Shown here: piece by piece, positions 27,108 through 38,279 of the stretch
Numbering within the stretch: the first letter of the stretch is position 1
Layout: each line of letters begins with the position of its first letter
Origin: Kitasatospora arboriphila
GTDB lineage: Bacteria; Actinomycetota; Actinomycetes; Mycobacteriales; Mycobacteriaceae
DNA: 64,000 nt
NCBI RefSeq assembly: GCF_000717275.1
Contig: NZ_JNYV01000003.1
Coordinates: 558,001 to 622,000, forward strand
Reading direction: 5' to 3'
Notes under the pieces: model-generated
Seen by the model: only the letters and a program-made list of their open reading frames with translations
What the model was told of the DNA's origin: nothing
Databases searched by the model: none
Translations under genes and position numbers: made by a program

Positions 27108-28343
27108 ATGCACACCAATGCGGTCGTCGAGGAGTATCTGCGGCTCGGGCTCGCTTTCGATCGCCTCGAACCGGGCTTCGTCGATGCCTTCACCGGCAAT
27201 CCGGCCTTGCGCCGAGAGGTCGAGAACGCGGCGGCCCCCGATCCCCGGGAACTGGCGCGCCGAGCCGTGACCCTGCGGGCCGAGGTGGGCGGGGCGGGCC
27301 TGACTCCTCAGCGTGCGCAGTTCCTGACCTCCGCTTTGCGTGCGCTCGAATGCTCCGCCCGAAAGTTCGCCGGCGACGAGATCACCTTCGTCGACGAGGT
27401 GCGCAACTACTTCGACGTCGACATCGAGATGGGTGACCCCGAGCACTATCGGCAGGCGCACCTCGATCTCGACGCGCTCCTGCCCGGTGGTGGTGACCTC
27501 GCGGATCGTTACGCCGCGCATCGCCGCTCCGAGGAGATCCCAGCAGACAAGATCGCCGATGCGGTCTCCGCCTTCAGCAGCGCCCTGCGCGACAAGGTGC
27601 GCGGCACCTACACATTGCCGGACACCGAGGTCGTCGACTTCGAGGTCGTCGCGGACAAACCGTGGTCGGGTTTCAACTATTACCTCGGCGACTACCGCTC
27701 CCGCGTCGCCATCAACGGCGACCTCACGCAGTACATGTCGTCGTTGCCGCACCTCATCGCACACGAGGCCTATCCGGGGCACCACACCGAACATTGCCGC
27801 AAAGAGCAGATCCTGGTGGGCGGGGGACACATCGAGCAGACCATCTTCCTGGTGAACACGCCCCAGTGCCTGATGGCCGAGGGCCTCGCCGACCATGCGC
27901 TGGTCGCCGCGGTCGGTCCCGACTGGGGTACGTGGGCGCAGGAGATCTACGCCGACCTCGGCCTGCGTTTCGACGGCAGGCGCGCCGAGGCGATCGGCAA
28001 GGCAACCGGGGGACTGCTCGGTGTGCGCCAGGACGCGGCGCTCCTGCTGCACGACAGAGGTGCCGACCACGACACCGTTGCGGCGTACCTGCGGCAATGG
28101 TTGCTCGCGACAGACGAGCGGGCCAGGCAGATGCTGCGTTTCCTGTCGTCGCCCCTGTGGCGCGCGTACATCACCACCTACGTCGAGGGGTATCGGCTGC
28201 TGCAGACGTGGCTCGAAGCCGGTGTCGCGCAGGGCGCCGGCAGTTCGACTCCTGCCGGTGACCACCTCGCTCGGTTCGGCCGCTTGCTCGACGAACCCCT
28301 CACCCCGGCGGCGCTGCGCGCCGAACTCGCTTTCCAGAGCTGA
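27108..28343 (+). CDS. DUF885-like metallohydrolase
   Basis: 411 residues from the ATG at 27108, with TACCGT at 27094-27099 as a possible -10. The frame is open further upstream, but that part overlaps the divergent coaA start region. The core is [18 protein letters not shown], an HExxxGHH-like zinc motif seen in the DUF885 family of putative peptidases; a second acidic helix with [14 protein letters not shown] follows and could supply the third ligand. No signal peptide, so it is probably cytoplasmic. Peptidase activity is inferred from the motif only. Confidence 0.72.
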   Translation: MHTNAVVEEYLRLGLAFDRLEPGFVDAFTGNPALRREVENAAAPDPRELARRAVTLRAEVGGAGLTPQRAQFLTSALRALECSARKFAGDEITFVDEVRNYFDVDIEMGDPEHYRQAHLDLDALLPGGGDLADRYAAHRRSEEIPADKIADAVSAFSSALRDKVRGTYTLPDTEVVDFEVVADKPWSGFNYYLGDYRSRVAINGDLTQYMSSLPHLIAHEAYPGHHTEHCRKEQILVGGGHIEQTIFLVNTPQCLMAEGLADHALVAAVGPDWGTWAQEIYADLGLRFDGRRAEAIGKATGGLLGVRQDAALLLHDRGADHDTVAAYLRQWLLATDERARQMLRFLSSPLWRAYITTYVEGYRLLQTWLEAGVAQGAGSSTPAGDHLARFGRLLDEPLTPAALRAELAFQS

Positions 28344-28360
28344 TCGGCTCAGGCGCAGTT

Positions 28361-28389
28361 TTCACGACGTCGGACCCGTCTCCTAGACT
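28361..28389 (+). promoter_or_regulatory. Promoter of glyA
   Basis: TTCACG (28361-28366), a 17-bp spacer and TAGACT (28384-28389) precede a roughly 47-nt leader and the glyA Shine-Dalgarno AAGGAG. Confidence 0.6.
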
Positions 28390-28442
28390 GACGGACGAGT
28401 ACTCACCACCTCTTACGCTGCTTCGCGCGCCCAAGGAGAACA

Positions 28443-29741
<1,299 letters not shown>

Positions 29742-29783
29742 GCGTCGACGGCCGAGCGCCCGCGGTGCGGACCCGCCGGGCAT

Positions 29784-29812
29784 TTCGCATATCCCGGGTC
29801 GGCCTCTAGTCT
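29784..29812 (+). promoter_or_regulatory. Promoter of the desaturase gene, leaderless type
   Basis: TTCGCA (29784-29789), a 17-bp spacer and TAGTCT (29807-29812) end 6 nt before GTG at 29819, so the mRNA probably begins at the start codon. Confidence 0.55.
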
Positions 29813-29818
29813 GTCCGG

Positions 29819-30682
29819 GTGAATGATTTGACCCAGGACGAGCTGCTCTACGCCTTGGAAAAGGCAATTCCGGAGATCATGGAAGAGCACCACGCTGCTG
29901 CCGAGACATGGAACCCGCATGACTGGGTGCCGTGGGACGACGGCCGCAACTTCGCCTTCCTGGGCGGCGTCGATTTCGACCCCGATCAGCCGGCACCACT
30001 ACCTGCCGATGCCGCAGCCGCAGTGCTCGCGCTGTTGCTGACCAAGGACAACATGCCGTCCTACCACCGCTTGATGGCACAGAAGGCGTCGATCTTCGGT
30101 GCCTGGCAGCAGGTGATCGGTTCGTGGACGGCCGAGGACAACCGGCACTCGATCGCGTTGCGCGACTACCTGGTGGTCTCGCGTCTGGTCGATCCCGAGG
30201 TTGCCGAGAATCTTCGGCTGCATCACATCACCAAGGGCAAACTGCAGAGTCCGGTCTCGCTGACCGACTATCAGATCCTCGACGTGATGGCGTTGCTCGC
30301 CGTGCACGAGCTGCAGTGCGTGGCCTTCGAAGAGAAACTGCTCGCCGATTCGGACAACGAGGTGCTCACCGCCATCGTCAGCCGCATCCTCCACGACGAC
30401 CGCGTTCAGGCCAAGACGTTCACCAATTTCTTGAACGCCGGCGTGGACGCCAACATCTCCGAGTTGGTCACCGCCGTCGACAAGGCGATCTCCGAGATGG
30501 AACTGATCGGTGCCGACGTGGACAACTTCGGTGATCTCGACCTCATTGCCAAGTACAACGCGGATGCGTCGACCTATGTTGCGTCGACGTTGGTCGCTGA
30601 CCTCAAGCTGCAGAGCCTCGGCGGGCTGAGCGACAAGGACGAGGCCGCACGGCAACGGATCCTGGCGGCCGCCGGCTTGTAG
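29819..30682 (+). CDS. desA2: Acyl-ACP desaturase family protein (DesA2-like)
   Basis: 287 residues of the soluble ferritin-like acyl-ACP desaturase family, in the position of desA2 of M. tuberculosis. ETWNPHDWVPWDDGRNFAFLGG and WTAEDNRHSIALRDYLVVSRLVDP are clear family segments. The usual diiron ligands are altered: the first ExxH helix reads D-N-R-H where E-N-R-H is usual, and the second, usually D-E-x-R-H, reads D-D-R-V-Q, losing the His. It may bind iron weakly, use another pattern, or serve as a non-catalytic partner of another desaturase. The start is GTG, directly after a promoter. Confidence 0.82.
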   Translation: MNDLTQDELLYALEKAIPEIMEEHHAAAETWNPHDWVPWDDGRNFAFLGGVDFDPDQPAPLPADAAAAVLALLLTKDNMPSYHRLMAQKASIFGAWQQVIGSWTAEDNRHSIALRDYLVVSRLVDPEVAENLRLHHITKGKLQSPVSLTDYQILDVMALLAVHELQCVAFEEKLLADSDNEVLTAIVSRILHDDRVQAKTFTNFLNAGVDANISELVTAVDKAISEMELIGADVDNFGDLDLIAKYNADASTYVASTLVADLKLQSLGGLSDKDEAARQRILAAAGL

Positions 30683-30689
30683 GCCTCTC

Positions 30690-30722
30690 CGGCACAGAGC
30701 CGGGCGGAACCGATCTGGTTCA
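30690..30722. terminator. Hairpins between convergent desaturase and GPP34 genes
   Basis: CCGGC/GCCGG (30690-30694 and 30700-30704) and GAACC/GGTTC (30708-30712 and 30718-30722) form two short stems in the 37-bp convergent gap; the second runs into the GPP34 stop codon. No T-tract, so terminator function is tentative. Confidence 0.35.
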
Positions 30723-31406
30723 GCCGCCGCCGTTGCTCGTCCCTGCGGCGGCAGCCGCGATCGTGGCCGTGGTGATGGCCGTCGTGGCGGCGGCAACCGC
30801 GTCTCTCACGGCATCGGCAGCCCAGGCGCCTTCGGCGATTTTTTTGGCGCGCTTCTTGATCTCGCGCCCGGGTACGTCCGAGCCGTCCACCGTCTTGTGT
30901 GCACGGTCGACCGCCGACAGCAACGCGATGAGCGCGCCTGCGCGGTCGTCGGGCGGGACCTGACGCACGAGAACCGTGGTGATCGCCTTCTTCAGCTCGT
31001 TCTTGTGACCGGTGTCGAGTGCGGGAAACCGGGTGCGGCGGATTCCCAGCACCTCGGTGTCGTGGCGGTCGAGGAGCCCCCGTTTCACCATGCGTTCGGC
31101 AAGCTCGGTCTTGAGTCCCTTTCCGATCTTGTTCACCAAACTTTGCGCAGTCCGGTCTTTCTCCGCGATTGTGCGAACCGCCCGCGCGAGAAGCGGGTCG
31201 GTGACGCGCGCAGCATCGACCACGTGCACCTTGGGTTGCTTCCAGCGACTCCGTTTGCCGGCATCCACAGCACCGGCGAGGGCCAATTCAAGGAGAACCG
31301 CGCCGCCGAGAGCTGTGCTCACGGCCGTACCGGACGGGGTGGTGCCCTTGTTGTCATCGAGCAGCAGAAGCAGAAGGTCTTCGGCAATGAGGGTGCTCAT
31401 GTCCAT
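30720..31406 (-). CDS. GPP34 (GOLPH3-like) family protein
   Basis: 228 residues from the ATG at 31406 (ATG at 31400 equally possible). The N-terminus STLIAEDLLLLLLDDNKGT followed by GGAVLLELALAGAV and VVDAARVTDPLL is typical of the bacterial GPP34 family, relatives of eukaryotic GOLPH3, which binds PI4P and Golgi membranes. The long Ala-rich C-terminal tail (AAATTAITTATIAAAAAG) may be membrane-interacting. Actinobacterial functions are unknown; a phosphoinositide-binding or membrane-peripheral role is inferred from the family. Confidence 0.82.
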   Translation of the reverse strand: MDMSTLIAEDLLLLLLDDNKGTTPSGTAVSTALGGAVLLELALAGAVDAGKRSRWKQPKVHVVDAARVTDPLLARAVRTIAEKDRTAQSLVNKIGKGLKTELAERMVKRGLLDRHDTEVLGIRRTRFPALDTGHKNELKKAITTVLVRQVPPDDRAGALIALLSAVDRAHKTVDGSDVPGREIKKRAKKIAEGAWAADAVRDAVAAATTAITTATIAAAAAGTSNGGG

Positions 31407-31595
31407 CGACGTTAGCAAGATGGCGCCCGAAATCGGGCAAGGAACAGCCTGCTGTCACCCACTGGACAGTTAACCGATTATTCACGGACACGCGTCGTTT
31501 CCGACGAGCCGACACGCCGCACTCGGCGTACTTTGACGAGTGACGGGCCGCGGGGAAGTGGTTCGTCCGGGAGGTTCGATCGTTGACTTGCTTGC

Positions 31596-31718
31596 GTGAG
31601 TGCGAGGGGACCGGCCCCGGTCCTTGTGGACGTGGCAACCCTGCCACTTCTGCCAGAACCGACCGGTCCAGCAACACCAGTCGAAGTGGTGCCACTTCGT
31701 CTTAGGAGCCCTTCGTGA
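31596..31718 (+). CDS. Possible 40-aa upstream ORF overlapping phoH2
   Basis: GTG at 31596 to TGA at 31716-31718 encodes a Pro/Val/Leu-rich peptide ([18 protein letters not shown] in the middle). Its stop overlaps the phoH2 start in GTGA, so reading it would couple translation to phoH2, whose own Shine-Dalgarno (AGGAG, 31704-31708) lies inside it. I recall a short upstream gene (phoAT) overlapping phoH2 in mycobacteria as an antitoxin-like partner. This could be its counterpart, but no sequence similarity can be claimed. Confidence 0.4.
   Translation: MSARGPAPVLVDVATLPLLPEPTGPATPVEVVPLRLRSPS
31608..31699 (+). promoter_or_regulatory. Three successive hairpins in the phoH2 leader
   Basis: Three perfect small palindromes: GGACCGG-CC-CCGGTCC (31608-31623), GTGGCA-ACCC-TGCCAC (31632-31647) and CGAAGTGG-TG-CCACTTCG (31682-31699). 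The last ends five bases before the Shine-Dalgarno, so it could gate phoH2 translation. All lie within the small upstream ORF. Confidence 0.5.
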
Positions 31719-33022
31719 CCACACGCGATGCTCGTACCTATGTCCTCGACACCTCGGTGTTGCTGTCCGACCCTTGGGCGGTAACACGATTCGCCGAACA
31801 CCACGTGATCTTGCCGCTGGTGGTCATCGGTGAACTCGAGGGCAAACGCCATCATCATGAACTGGGCTGGTTCGCCCGCGAGGCGTTGCGGATGCTCGAC
31901 GATCTCCGCCTCGAGCACGGCCGGCTCGACCAGCAGATCCCGATCGGGGATCTCGGTGGCACCGTTCAGGTAGAGCTCAACCACACCGATCCGGCAGTCC
32001 TGCCGGCGGGCTTCCGCACCGACACCAATGATTCGCGAATCCTGGCTTGCGCGTTGAACCTTCGCGCGGAGGGCAAGGATGTGACGCTGGTGTCCAAGGA
32101 CACCCCGTTGCGGATCAAGGCCGGAGCGGTGGGTCTGGCTGCCGACGAGTATCACGCTCAGGATGTGGTGACGTCAGGTTGGTCGGGTATGACCGAATTG
32201 GATGTCGATTCTTCGGTGATCGACACGTTGTTCGCCGACGGCGTCGTGGATATCGATTCGGCCCGAGATCTGCCCTGCCACACCGGAATCCGGTTGCTGG
32301 GAACGAATTCGAGCGCCCTTGGTCGCGTCAACCCGCAGAAGCAGGTGCAGTTGGTCCGGGGGGAACGTGAGGTGTTCGGGCTGCGTGGTCGCAGTGCGGA
32401 GCAGCGTGTTGCCCTTGATCTGTTGCTCGACGACAGCGTGGGCATCGTGTCGATGGGCGGCAAGGCCGGCACCGGCAAGTCTGCTCTGGCCCTGTGTGCA
32501 GGTCTCGAAGCGGTGCTCGAGCGGCGAACCCAACGCAAGGTGGTCGTCTTTCGGCCTCTGTATGCCGTTGGTGGACAGAACCTCGGTTATCTTCCCGGCA
32601 GCGAGTCCGAGAAGATGGGGCCCTGGGCGCAGGCCGTGTTCGACACCCTGGAGGGGCTCGCGTCCACGGAGGTGATCGAGGAGGTCCTCAGTCGTGGCAT
32701 GCTGGAAGTCCTTCCCCTGACTCACATTCGGGGCCGTTCACTGCACGACTCTTTTGTGATCGTCGACGAGGCGCAGTCGCTGGAGCGCAATGTCTTGCTG
32801 ACGGTGTTGTCGCGCCTGGGATCTGGTTCGCGTGTGGTGCTCACCCATGATGTGGCCCAGCGCGACAATCTCCGTGTCGGGCGGCACGACGGTGTCGCTG
32901 CGGTGATCGAAAAGCTCAAGGGACACCCGCTTTTCGCGCACGTGACGTTGACGCGTAGTGAGCGGTCGCCGATTGCGGCCCTCGTGACGGAGATGCTGGA
33001 GGAATTCGCGCCGGGAGCGTAG
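31715..33022 (+). CDS. phoH2: PIN-PhoH protein (PhoH2 type), RNase/helicase-like ATPase
   Basis: 435 residues. Residues 1 to about 140 are a PIN nuclease domain ([54 protein letters not shown], with the conserved acidic residues). From about residue 220 a PhoH ATPase follows with Walker A GKAGTGKS (residues 249-256, Lys255) and Walker B-like [11 protein letters not shown]. PhoH2 proteins from mycobacteria have RNase and RNA-unwinding activity and have been grouped with toxin-antitoxin systems. Start GTG with AGGAG six bases upstream. The stop codon lies in the first unit of a 39-bp tandem repeat. Confidence 0.9.
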   Translation: MTTRDARTYVLDTSVLLSDPWAVTRFAEHHVILPLVVIGELEGKRHHHELGWFAREALRMLDDLRLEHGRLDQQIPIGDLGGTVQVELNHTDPAVLPAGFRTDTNDSRILACALNLRAEGKDVTLVSKDTPLRIKAGAVGLAADEYHAQDVVTSGWSGMTELDVDSSVIDTLFADGVVDIDSARDLPCHTGIRLLGTNSSALGRVNPQKQVQLVRGEREVFGLRGRSAEQRVALDLLLDDSVGIVSMGGKAGTGKSALALCAGLEAVLERRTQRKVVVFRPLYAVGGQNLGYLPGSESEKMGPWAQAVFDTLEGLASTEVIEEVLSRGMLEVLPLTHIRGRSLHDSFVIVDEAQSLERNVLLTVLSRLGSGSRVVLTHDVAQRDNLRVGRHDGVAAVIEKLKGHPLFAHVTLTRSERSPIAALVTEMLEEFAPGA

Positions 33023-33147
33023 CGAGCGGGCGAGTTCGGGCGCAGCGCGCCGGGAGCGTAGCGAGCGGGCGAAGTCTGACTCAGCGCGCCGGGAGCGTAG
33101 CGAGCGGGCGAGTTCGGGCGCAGCGCGCCGGGAGCGTAGCGAGCGGG
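33011..33147. repeat. 39-bp tandem repeat, about 3.5 copies, at the phoH2 3' end
   Basis: The core CCGGGAGCGTAGCGAGCGGG starts at 33011, 33050, 33089 and 33128, exactly 39 bp apart; the linkers differ slightly (unit 2 has GAAGTCTGACTCAGC where units 1 and 3 have GAGTTCGGGCGCAGC). Unit 1 contains the phoH2 stop. The motif GAGCGTAGCGAG resembles GAGCGAAGCGAG in the metB-ilvA gap. The rest of the gap to 33214 holds no gene I can see. Confidence 0.85.
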
Positions 33148-33214
33148 AGAGGTGCGGCAGATCGCAGTGATGCGGTCTGCCGCACCTTCGTTTGTGGTTG
33201 CCCGGCGGTGGGTG

Positions 33215-34810
33215 TCAGCAGTTGTCGGGCGAGATGGGGATGTCGGGGTCGCTGGTGGTGTCGAGCACTTTGCCGTAGCGCCCCGGGTAGGCGGGGAGCG
33301 CGGCGCAGACTGCCGATCGTCCTTGTCCGACAACCACATAGGCGGCGTAGATCAGGTTTCCGCTGTCGTCGCGTGGTCGCAGTGACGGACACGACTGGTC
33401 GGTGCGTAGGTATCGCGCGCCGGGGTAATTGTCCAGGGCGGCGGCCATGTCGCTGCGGTATCCGGCTGGATCGGTGGAGTTGGCGACCACGATGATGCCG
33501 GTTCCGTCGCATGCCGGAGTGCTGATGGGTATGGATAGTCCGAGGTCGGCAGCGTTGGGTACCTGCTGAACCGAGGGCGTCGAGGTGGTGGCCTGCACCC
33601 GCTGCGACTGTTCGGCCTGCTGTGGGGGAAGTGGTGCCGGTCCCAGGGCGGACTGGGTGATGGTGGTGACACTCGTTTGCGGTCCGGGGTTCTGCTCGCC
33701 GGCGGCGGGTTCGTCGTCCGACTTCGGCCAGAGGACTGCTGCCGCCACCACCGAGACCGCGATGACGAGGACGGCCAGCAGCCCGATGATCAATGGTGTG
33801 TGAGACCGGCCGGTCGAGGGTGAGGGCGGGGGTGGTCCCGCAGGTCCCGGGTACCCGGGGCGCTGCATCACGGTCGGCGCCGTCGCGGCGGACGAGATGT
33901 TATCCGCCGGTGGGGTGGTGCCCTGTGGGTTCGTCGGCGGTACGGAGGGCAGTCCGAGCAGGGTGGGGGCGTGCTGGGCGTCGTGCTGGGTTTGCGCTGC
34001 GGGGGGCGGGGATTCGGGCGTCGGTGGAAGATCCATGGCGGCGCTCAGTTCGCGAGCGAACTCGCCACACGAGTTGAAGCGGTCGCCGGGTTCGGTGGCC
34101 AGAGCCCGATCGAGAACGGGACGGATGGCAGGAGGGATCTCGCGACCGGCGCCAGGAGGCGCACCGGTCAGCAGCGCGAACACGGTGCACCCGAGAGCGA
34201 ACACATCGGCTCGGGCATCGACGGGCAGGCCGCGGAGCTGTTCGGGTGCGGCGTAGGCCATCGTGCCCACCACAGCGCCTGTCGAGGTGAGTCCGGCGAC
34301 GTCCGAGGCCGGGCGCGCGATGCCGAAATCCATGAGCATCACGCGGTGCGGGATGGATTCGGTGAGCATGATGTTGCCGGGTTTGACGTCCCGGTGCAGG
34401 AGCCCCCGTCCGTGCGCATAGTCGAGTGCGGCGGCCACCTCGGTGGCTATCTGGACAACCAACGCCGGCTTCACGCCGCGCGGGTAGATGGCCAGCAACT
34501 CCGCGGCATCGGTCCCTGGCACGAAGTCCATGCTGATCCATAGGTTGCCTTGGAACTCTCCGCGGTCGTGCACGGTCACGATGCCGGGATGCCAGAGTTG
34601 GGCCGACAGATCGGCTTCGCGGATGAAGCGACGCCTGAACTCATCGTCGGAGGCGGTACTCGAGCCGGGGAGGGATGCCGGGAGGACCTTGAGGGCGTCC
34701 GACCGCGGCAGCCGTGGGTGCTTGGCGAGGTAGACCTCGCCCATTCCGCCGGCACCGAGCTGACGTTCGATGGTGTAGCCGGCAAAGACGCTGCCCGATG
34801 CGAGCGGCAT
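33215..34810 (-). CDS. Transmembrane serine/threonine protein kinase (PknF/PknE-like)
   Basis: 531 residues. Kinase domain about 1-270: glycine loop GAGGMGEVY (20-27), ATP lysine Lys41, catalytic loop HRDVKPGN (His139-Asp141-Asn146), DFG at 161-163 and [10 protein letters not shown] Pro-rich juxtamembrane segment leads to one transmembrane helix ([22 protein letters not shown]). The extracellular part ends in a compact Cys-containing domain ([19 protein letters not shown] to the C-terminus). It signals from envelope to cytoplasm. The N-terminus [19 protein letters not shown] is very like mycobacterial PknF. The extracellular ligand is unknown. The gene is divergent from the L,D-transpeptidase-like gene. 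Confidence 0.92.
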   Translation of the reverse strand: MPLASGSVFAGYTIERQLGAGGMGEVYLAKHPRLPRSDALKVLPASLPGSSTASDDEFRRRFIREADLSAQLWHPGIVTVHDRGEFQGNLWISMDFVPGTDAAELLAIYPRGVKPALVVQIATEVAAALDYAHGRGLLHRDVKPGNIMLTESIPHRVMLMDFGIARPASDVAGLTSTGAVVGTMAYAAPEQLRGLPVDARADVFALGCTVFALLTGAPPGAGREIPPAIRPVLDRALATEPGDRFNSCGEFARELSAAMDLPPTPESPPPAAQTQHDAQHAPTLLGLPSVPPTNPQGTTPPADNISSAATAPTVMQRPGYPGPAGPPPPSPSTGRSHTPLIIGLLAVLVIAVSVVAAAVLWPKSDDEPAAGEQNPGPQTSVTTITQSALGPAPLPPQQAEQSQRVQATTSTPSVQQVPNAADLGLSIPISTPACDGTGIIVVANSTDPAGYRSDMAAALDNYPGARYLRTDQSCPSLRPRDDSGNLIYAAYVVVGQGRSAVCAALPAYPGRYGKVLDTTSDPDIPISPDNC

Positions 34811-34955
34811 GAAGACCCCCGATTTTCTCCTGTGGCGACCGGCATCGAAGCACTTTCCCTCGTGGACACGGTCGGCAGTGATCAGATTAGTGCAACCTTG
34901 TGATCGGTCTGAGACGCACTACGAGGAACCGCCCTGGCATACTCACGTGGTGCTG

Positions 34956-35630
34956 ATGTTGTCTGTGAGGCGTATGTGGTCAGTGTCGTCACTGCTCGCC
35001 GCCATATGTGTCGCAACCGCGATGGTTGCCCCCGCCCCTGCCGGTGCTGTCGACGTGGTGACCCCGCCGGCGTTCCCGACATCGACCCAGATGATCACGG
35101 TGAGTTCGGCGACGGTGACCGACACGACCGCGACCCTGACGGCTTGGGAACGCGACGAGGCGGGCACCTGGACTGCAGTCATCGGGCCAACCGAGGCCTA
35201 TCTCGGTGCGGAGGGAATCGGCATTCCCCGCGACAACGTCTGGAGGACGCCGATGGGCGTGTTCGCACTCGACCAAGCCTTCGGCAACCAGCCGAATCCG
35301 GGAACCGAGATGCCCTACTTCCAGGCGGACGACCAGGATTGGTGGGACGCCTTGCCGGGGTCGCCGACGTACAACACCCATGTGCGTGCACCGCAGAGCC
35401 CGGGTGGCGACAGTGAGCACATCCTGTCCACCGGTGACATCTACGACTACGTGGTGAACATCGCTCACAATCCGCAGCGGGTACAGGGCTACGCGTCAGG
35501 CATCTTCTTGCACGTCACCAATTACGAACCGACCTGGGGCTGTGTCGCCATCGACCGCGACATCATGCGTCAGATCGTGCAATGGCTCGACCCGGCCCGT
35601 CAGCCCGTGATCAACATCGGGCTCGCCTGA
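34956..35630 (+). CDS. Secreted L,D-transpeptidase-fold (YkuD-like) protein
   Basis: 224 residues from the ATG at 34956 (GTG at 34947 or 34950 possible). A signal peptide is clear (RRMWSVSSLLAAICVATAMVAPAPAGA, cleavage after AGA). The catalytic region resembles the YkuD family: IFLHVTNYEPTWGCVAID supplies the conserved His and the Gly-Cys nucleophile, and RTPMGVFAL upstream is the strand before it. Such enzymes form or modify 3-3 peptidoglycan cross-links outside the membrane. It is shorter than the multi-domain mycobacterial Ldt enzymes and lacks their Ig-like domains. It belongs to the same broad family, with activity inferred. Confidence 0.78.
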   Translation: MLSVRRMWSVSSLLAAICVATAMVAPAPAGAVDVVTPPAFPTSTQMITVSSATVTDTTATLTAWERDEAGTWTAVIGPTEAYLGAEGIGIPRDNVWRTPMGVFALDQAFGNQPNPGTEMPYFQADDQDWWDALPGSPTYNTHVRAPQSPGGDSEHILSTGDIYDYVVNIAHNPQRVQGYASGIFLHVTNYEPTWGCVAIDRDIMRQIVQWLDPARQPVINIGLA

Positions 35631-35642
35631 CCCATATGCACA

Positions 35643-35701
35643 AAAATGTGCCCTTTTGGCGAATGAAAGCCCAGGTCGGGCTCGCCAAAAGGGCACATTT
35701 T
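35643..35701. terminator. Bidirectional terminator: 20-bp perfect inverted repeat
   Basis: The arm at 35643-35662 (beginning AAAATGTGCCC) is a perfect inverted copy of 35682-35701 (ending GGGCACATTTT). The loop contains a further GCCC/GGGC stem (35669-35672, 35678-35681). The A/T runs at both ends give U-tracts in both directions, serving the convergent transpeptidase-like gene and fumC. Confidence 0.88.
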
Positions 35702-35715
35702 CGGGATGTGGAGGG

Positions 35716-37125
<1,410 letters not shown>

Positions 37126-37216
37126 GCCTCGATACTTTGCCACCTGTGGTGAGGGTGCCCGAAGGGCACCCTCACTGTGCTGCGACTCCGCAGTGCGGAG
37201 CGCCGCTCGGCGGGGA

Positions 37217-38224
37217 TCAGTCCTGGAAAGTGTTCGCGGCGATCTCGGCGACCTTCTGGCGGGTGTGGCGGCCCTCGACGGTGCGAATGGTGCCCGAGCG
37301 CGAGCGCATCACCAGCGAGCGGGTGGTCGCCCCGTTCGCCCGGTAGCTGACACCACGGAGCATGTCGCCGTTGGTGACGCCAGTGGCGCAGAAGAACATG
37401 TTCTCGCCGCTGACGAGGTCTTCGGTCTTGAGTACCCGATCGAGATCATGGCCGGCGTCGATGGCCTTCTGCTTCTCGGCCGCGTTGCGTGGCCACAGTT
37501 TGCCCTGGATCTCGCCGCCCATACATTTCATCGCCACGGCGGTGATGATGCCCTCCGGGGTGCCGCCGATGCCCATGAGCATGTCGACGGAGCTCTCCTC
37601 CTGCGCTGCGGCGATCGCGCCTGCGACGTCGCCGTCCGAGATCAGTCGGACCTTGGCGCCCGCGGCGCGGATCTCGCCGATCAGACCCTCGTGGCGCTCG
37701 CGGTCGAGGACCACGACGGTGAGGTCGGCGACCTCGATGCCCTTCGCCTTGGCAACGGCCTGGACGTTGAACTCGACGGATTCGTTGATGTCGACGACGC
37801 CCGCCGCATCGGGACCAACGGCGATCTTCTCCATGTAGAAGACTGCAGACGGGTCGTACATGGTGCCGCGCTCGGACACTGCGAGCACGGCGATCGAGTT
37901 GGGGCGACCCTCGGCCATCAGGGTGGTGCCGTCGATCGGATCGACGGCCACGTCAACCTCGGGACCTTCGCCGTTGCCGACCTCTTCGCCGTTGTAGAGC
38001 ATCGGCGCTTCGTCTTTTTCGCCTTCGCCGATCACGACGACGCCGCGCATCGACACGGTGGACAGGAGTTGCCTCATCGCGTCGACCGCGGCGCCGTCGC
38101 CGCCGTTCTTGTCGCCTTTACCGACCCAGCGGCCCGCGGCGAGAGCGGCCGCTTCGGTCACGCGCACCAACTCCATCGCCAGGTTGCGGTCGGGGGCCTC
38201 GAATTGGTGGGAATCGGCTGACAT
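37217..38224 (-). CDS. glpX: Fructose-1,6-bisphosphatase, class II
   Basis: 335 residues from the ATG at 38224 with AGGAGG just upstream; a start 14 codons earlier lacks such a site. Class II FBPase motifs: [46 protein letters not shown] (metal-binding Asp-Pro-Ile-Asp-Gly-Thr) and [18 protein letters not shown]. It is the gluconeogenic phosphatase used by actinobacteria that lack the class I enzyme. It corresponds to Rv1099c. It lies upstream of fumC on the same strand. Confidence 0.95.
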   Translation of the reverse strand: MSADSHQFEAPDRNLAMELVRVTEAAALAAGRWVGKGDKNGGDGAAVDAMRQLLSTVSMRGVVVIGEGEKDEAPMLYNGEEVGNGEGPEVDVAVDPIDGTTLMAEGRPNSIAVLAVSERGTMYDPSAVFYMEKIAVGPDAAGVVDINESVEFNVQAVAKAKGIEVADLTVVVLDRERHEGLIGEIRAAGAKVRLISDGDVAGAIAAAQEESSVDMLMGIGGTPEGIITAVAMKCMGGEIQGKLWPRNAAEKQKAIDAGHDLDRVLKTEDLVSGENMFFCATGVTNGDMLRGVSYRANGATTRSLVMRSRSGTIRTVEGRHTRQKVAEIAANTFQD

Positions 38225-38279
38225 GGAGGGCCTCCTGGAATCGCGGCGAATACTGTTGAAGGCCATCCTTTCATGCCCG

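Noticed and set aside
27012-28265. A 417-codon minus-strand frame opposite the DUF885-like gene
   Set aside because: Antisense shadow with no domain; the plus strand has the HEAYPGHH metal motif.
33011-33147. A CRISPR array
   Set aside because: The units are directly repeated at 39 bp with almost no variable spacer between cores, and there are no cas genes nearby.
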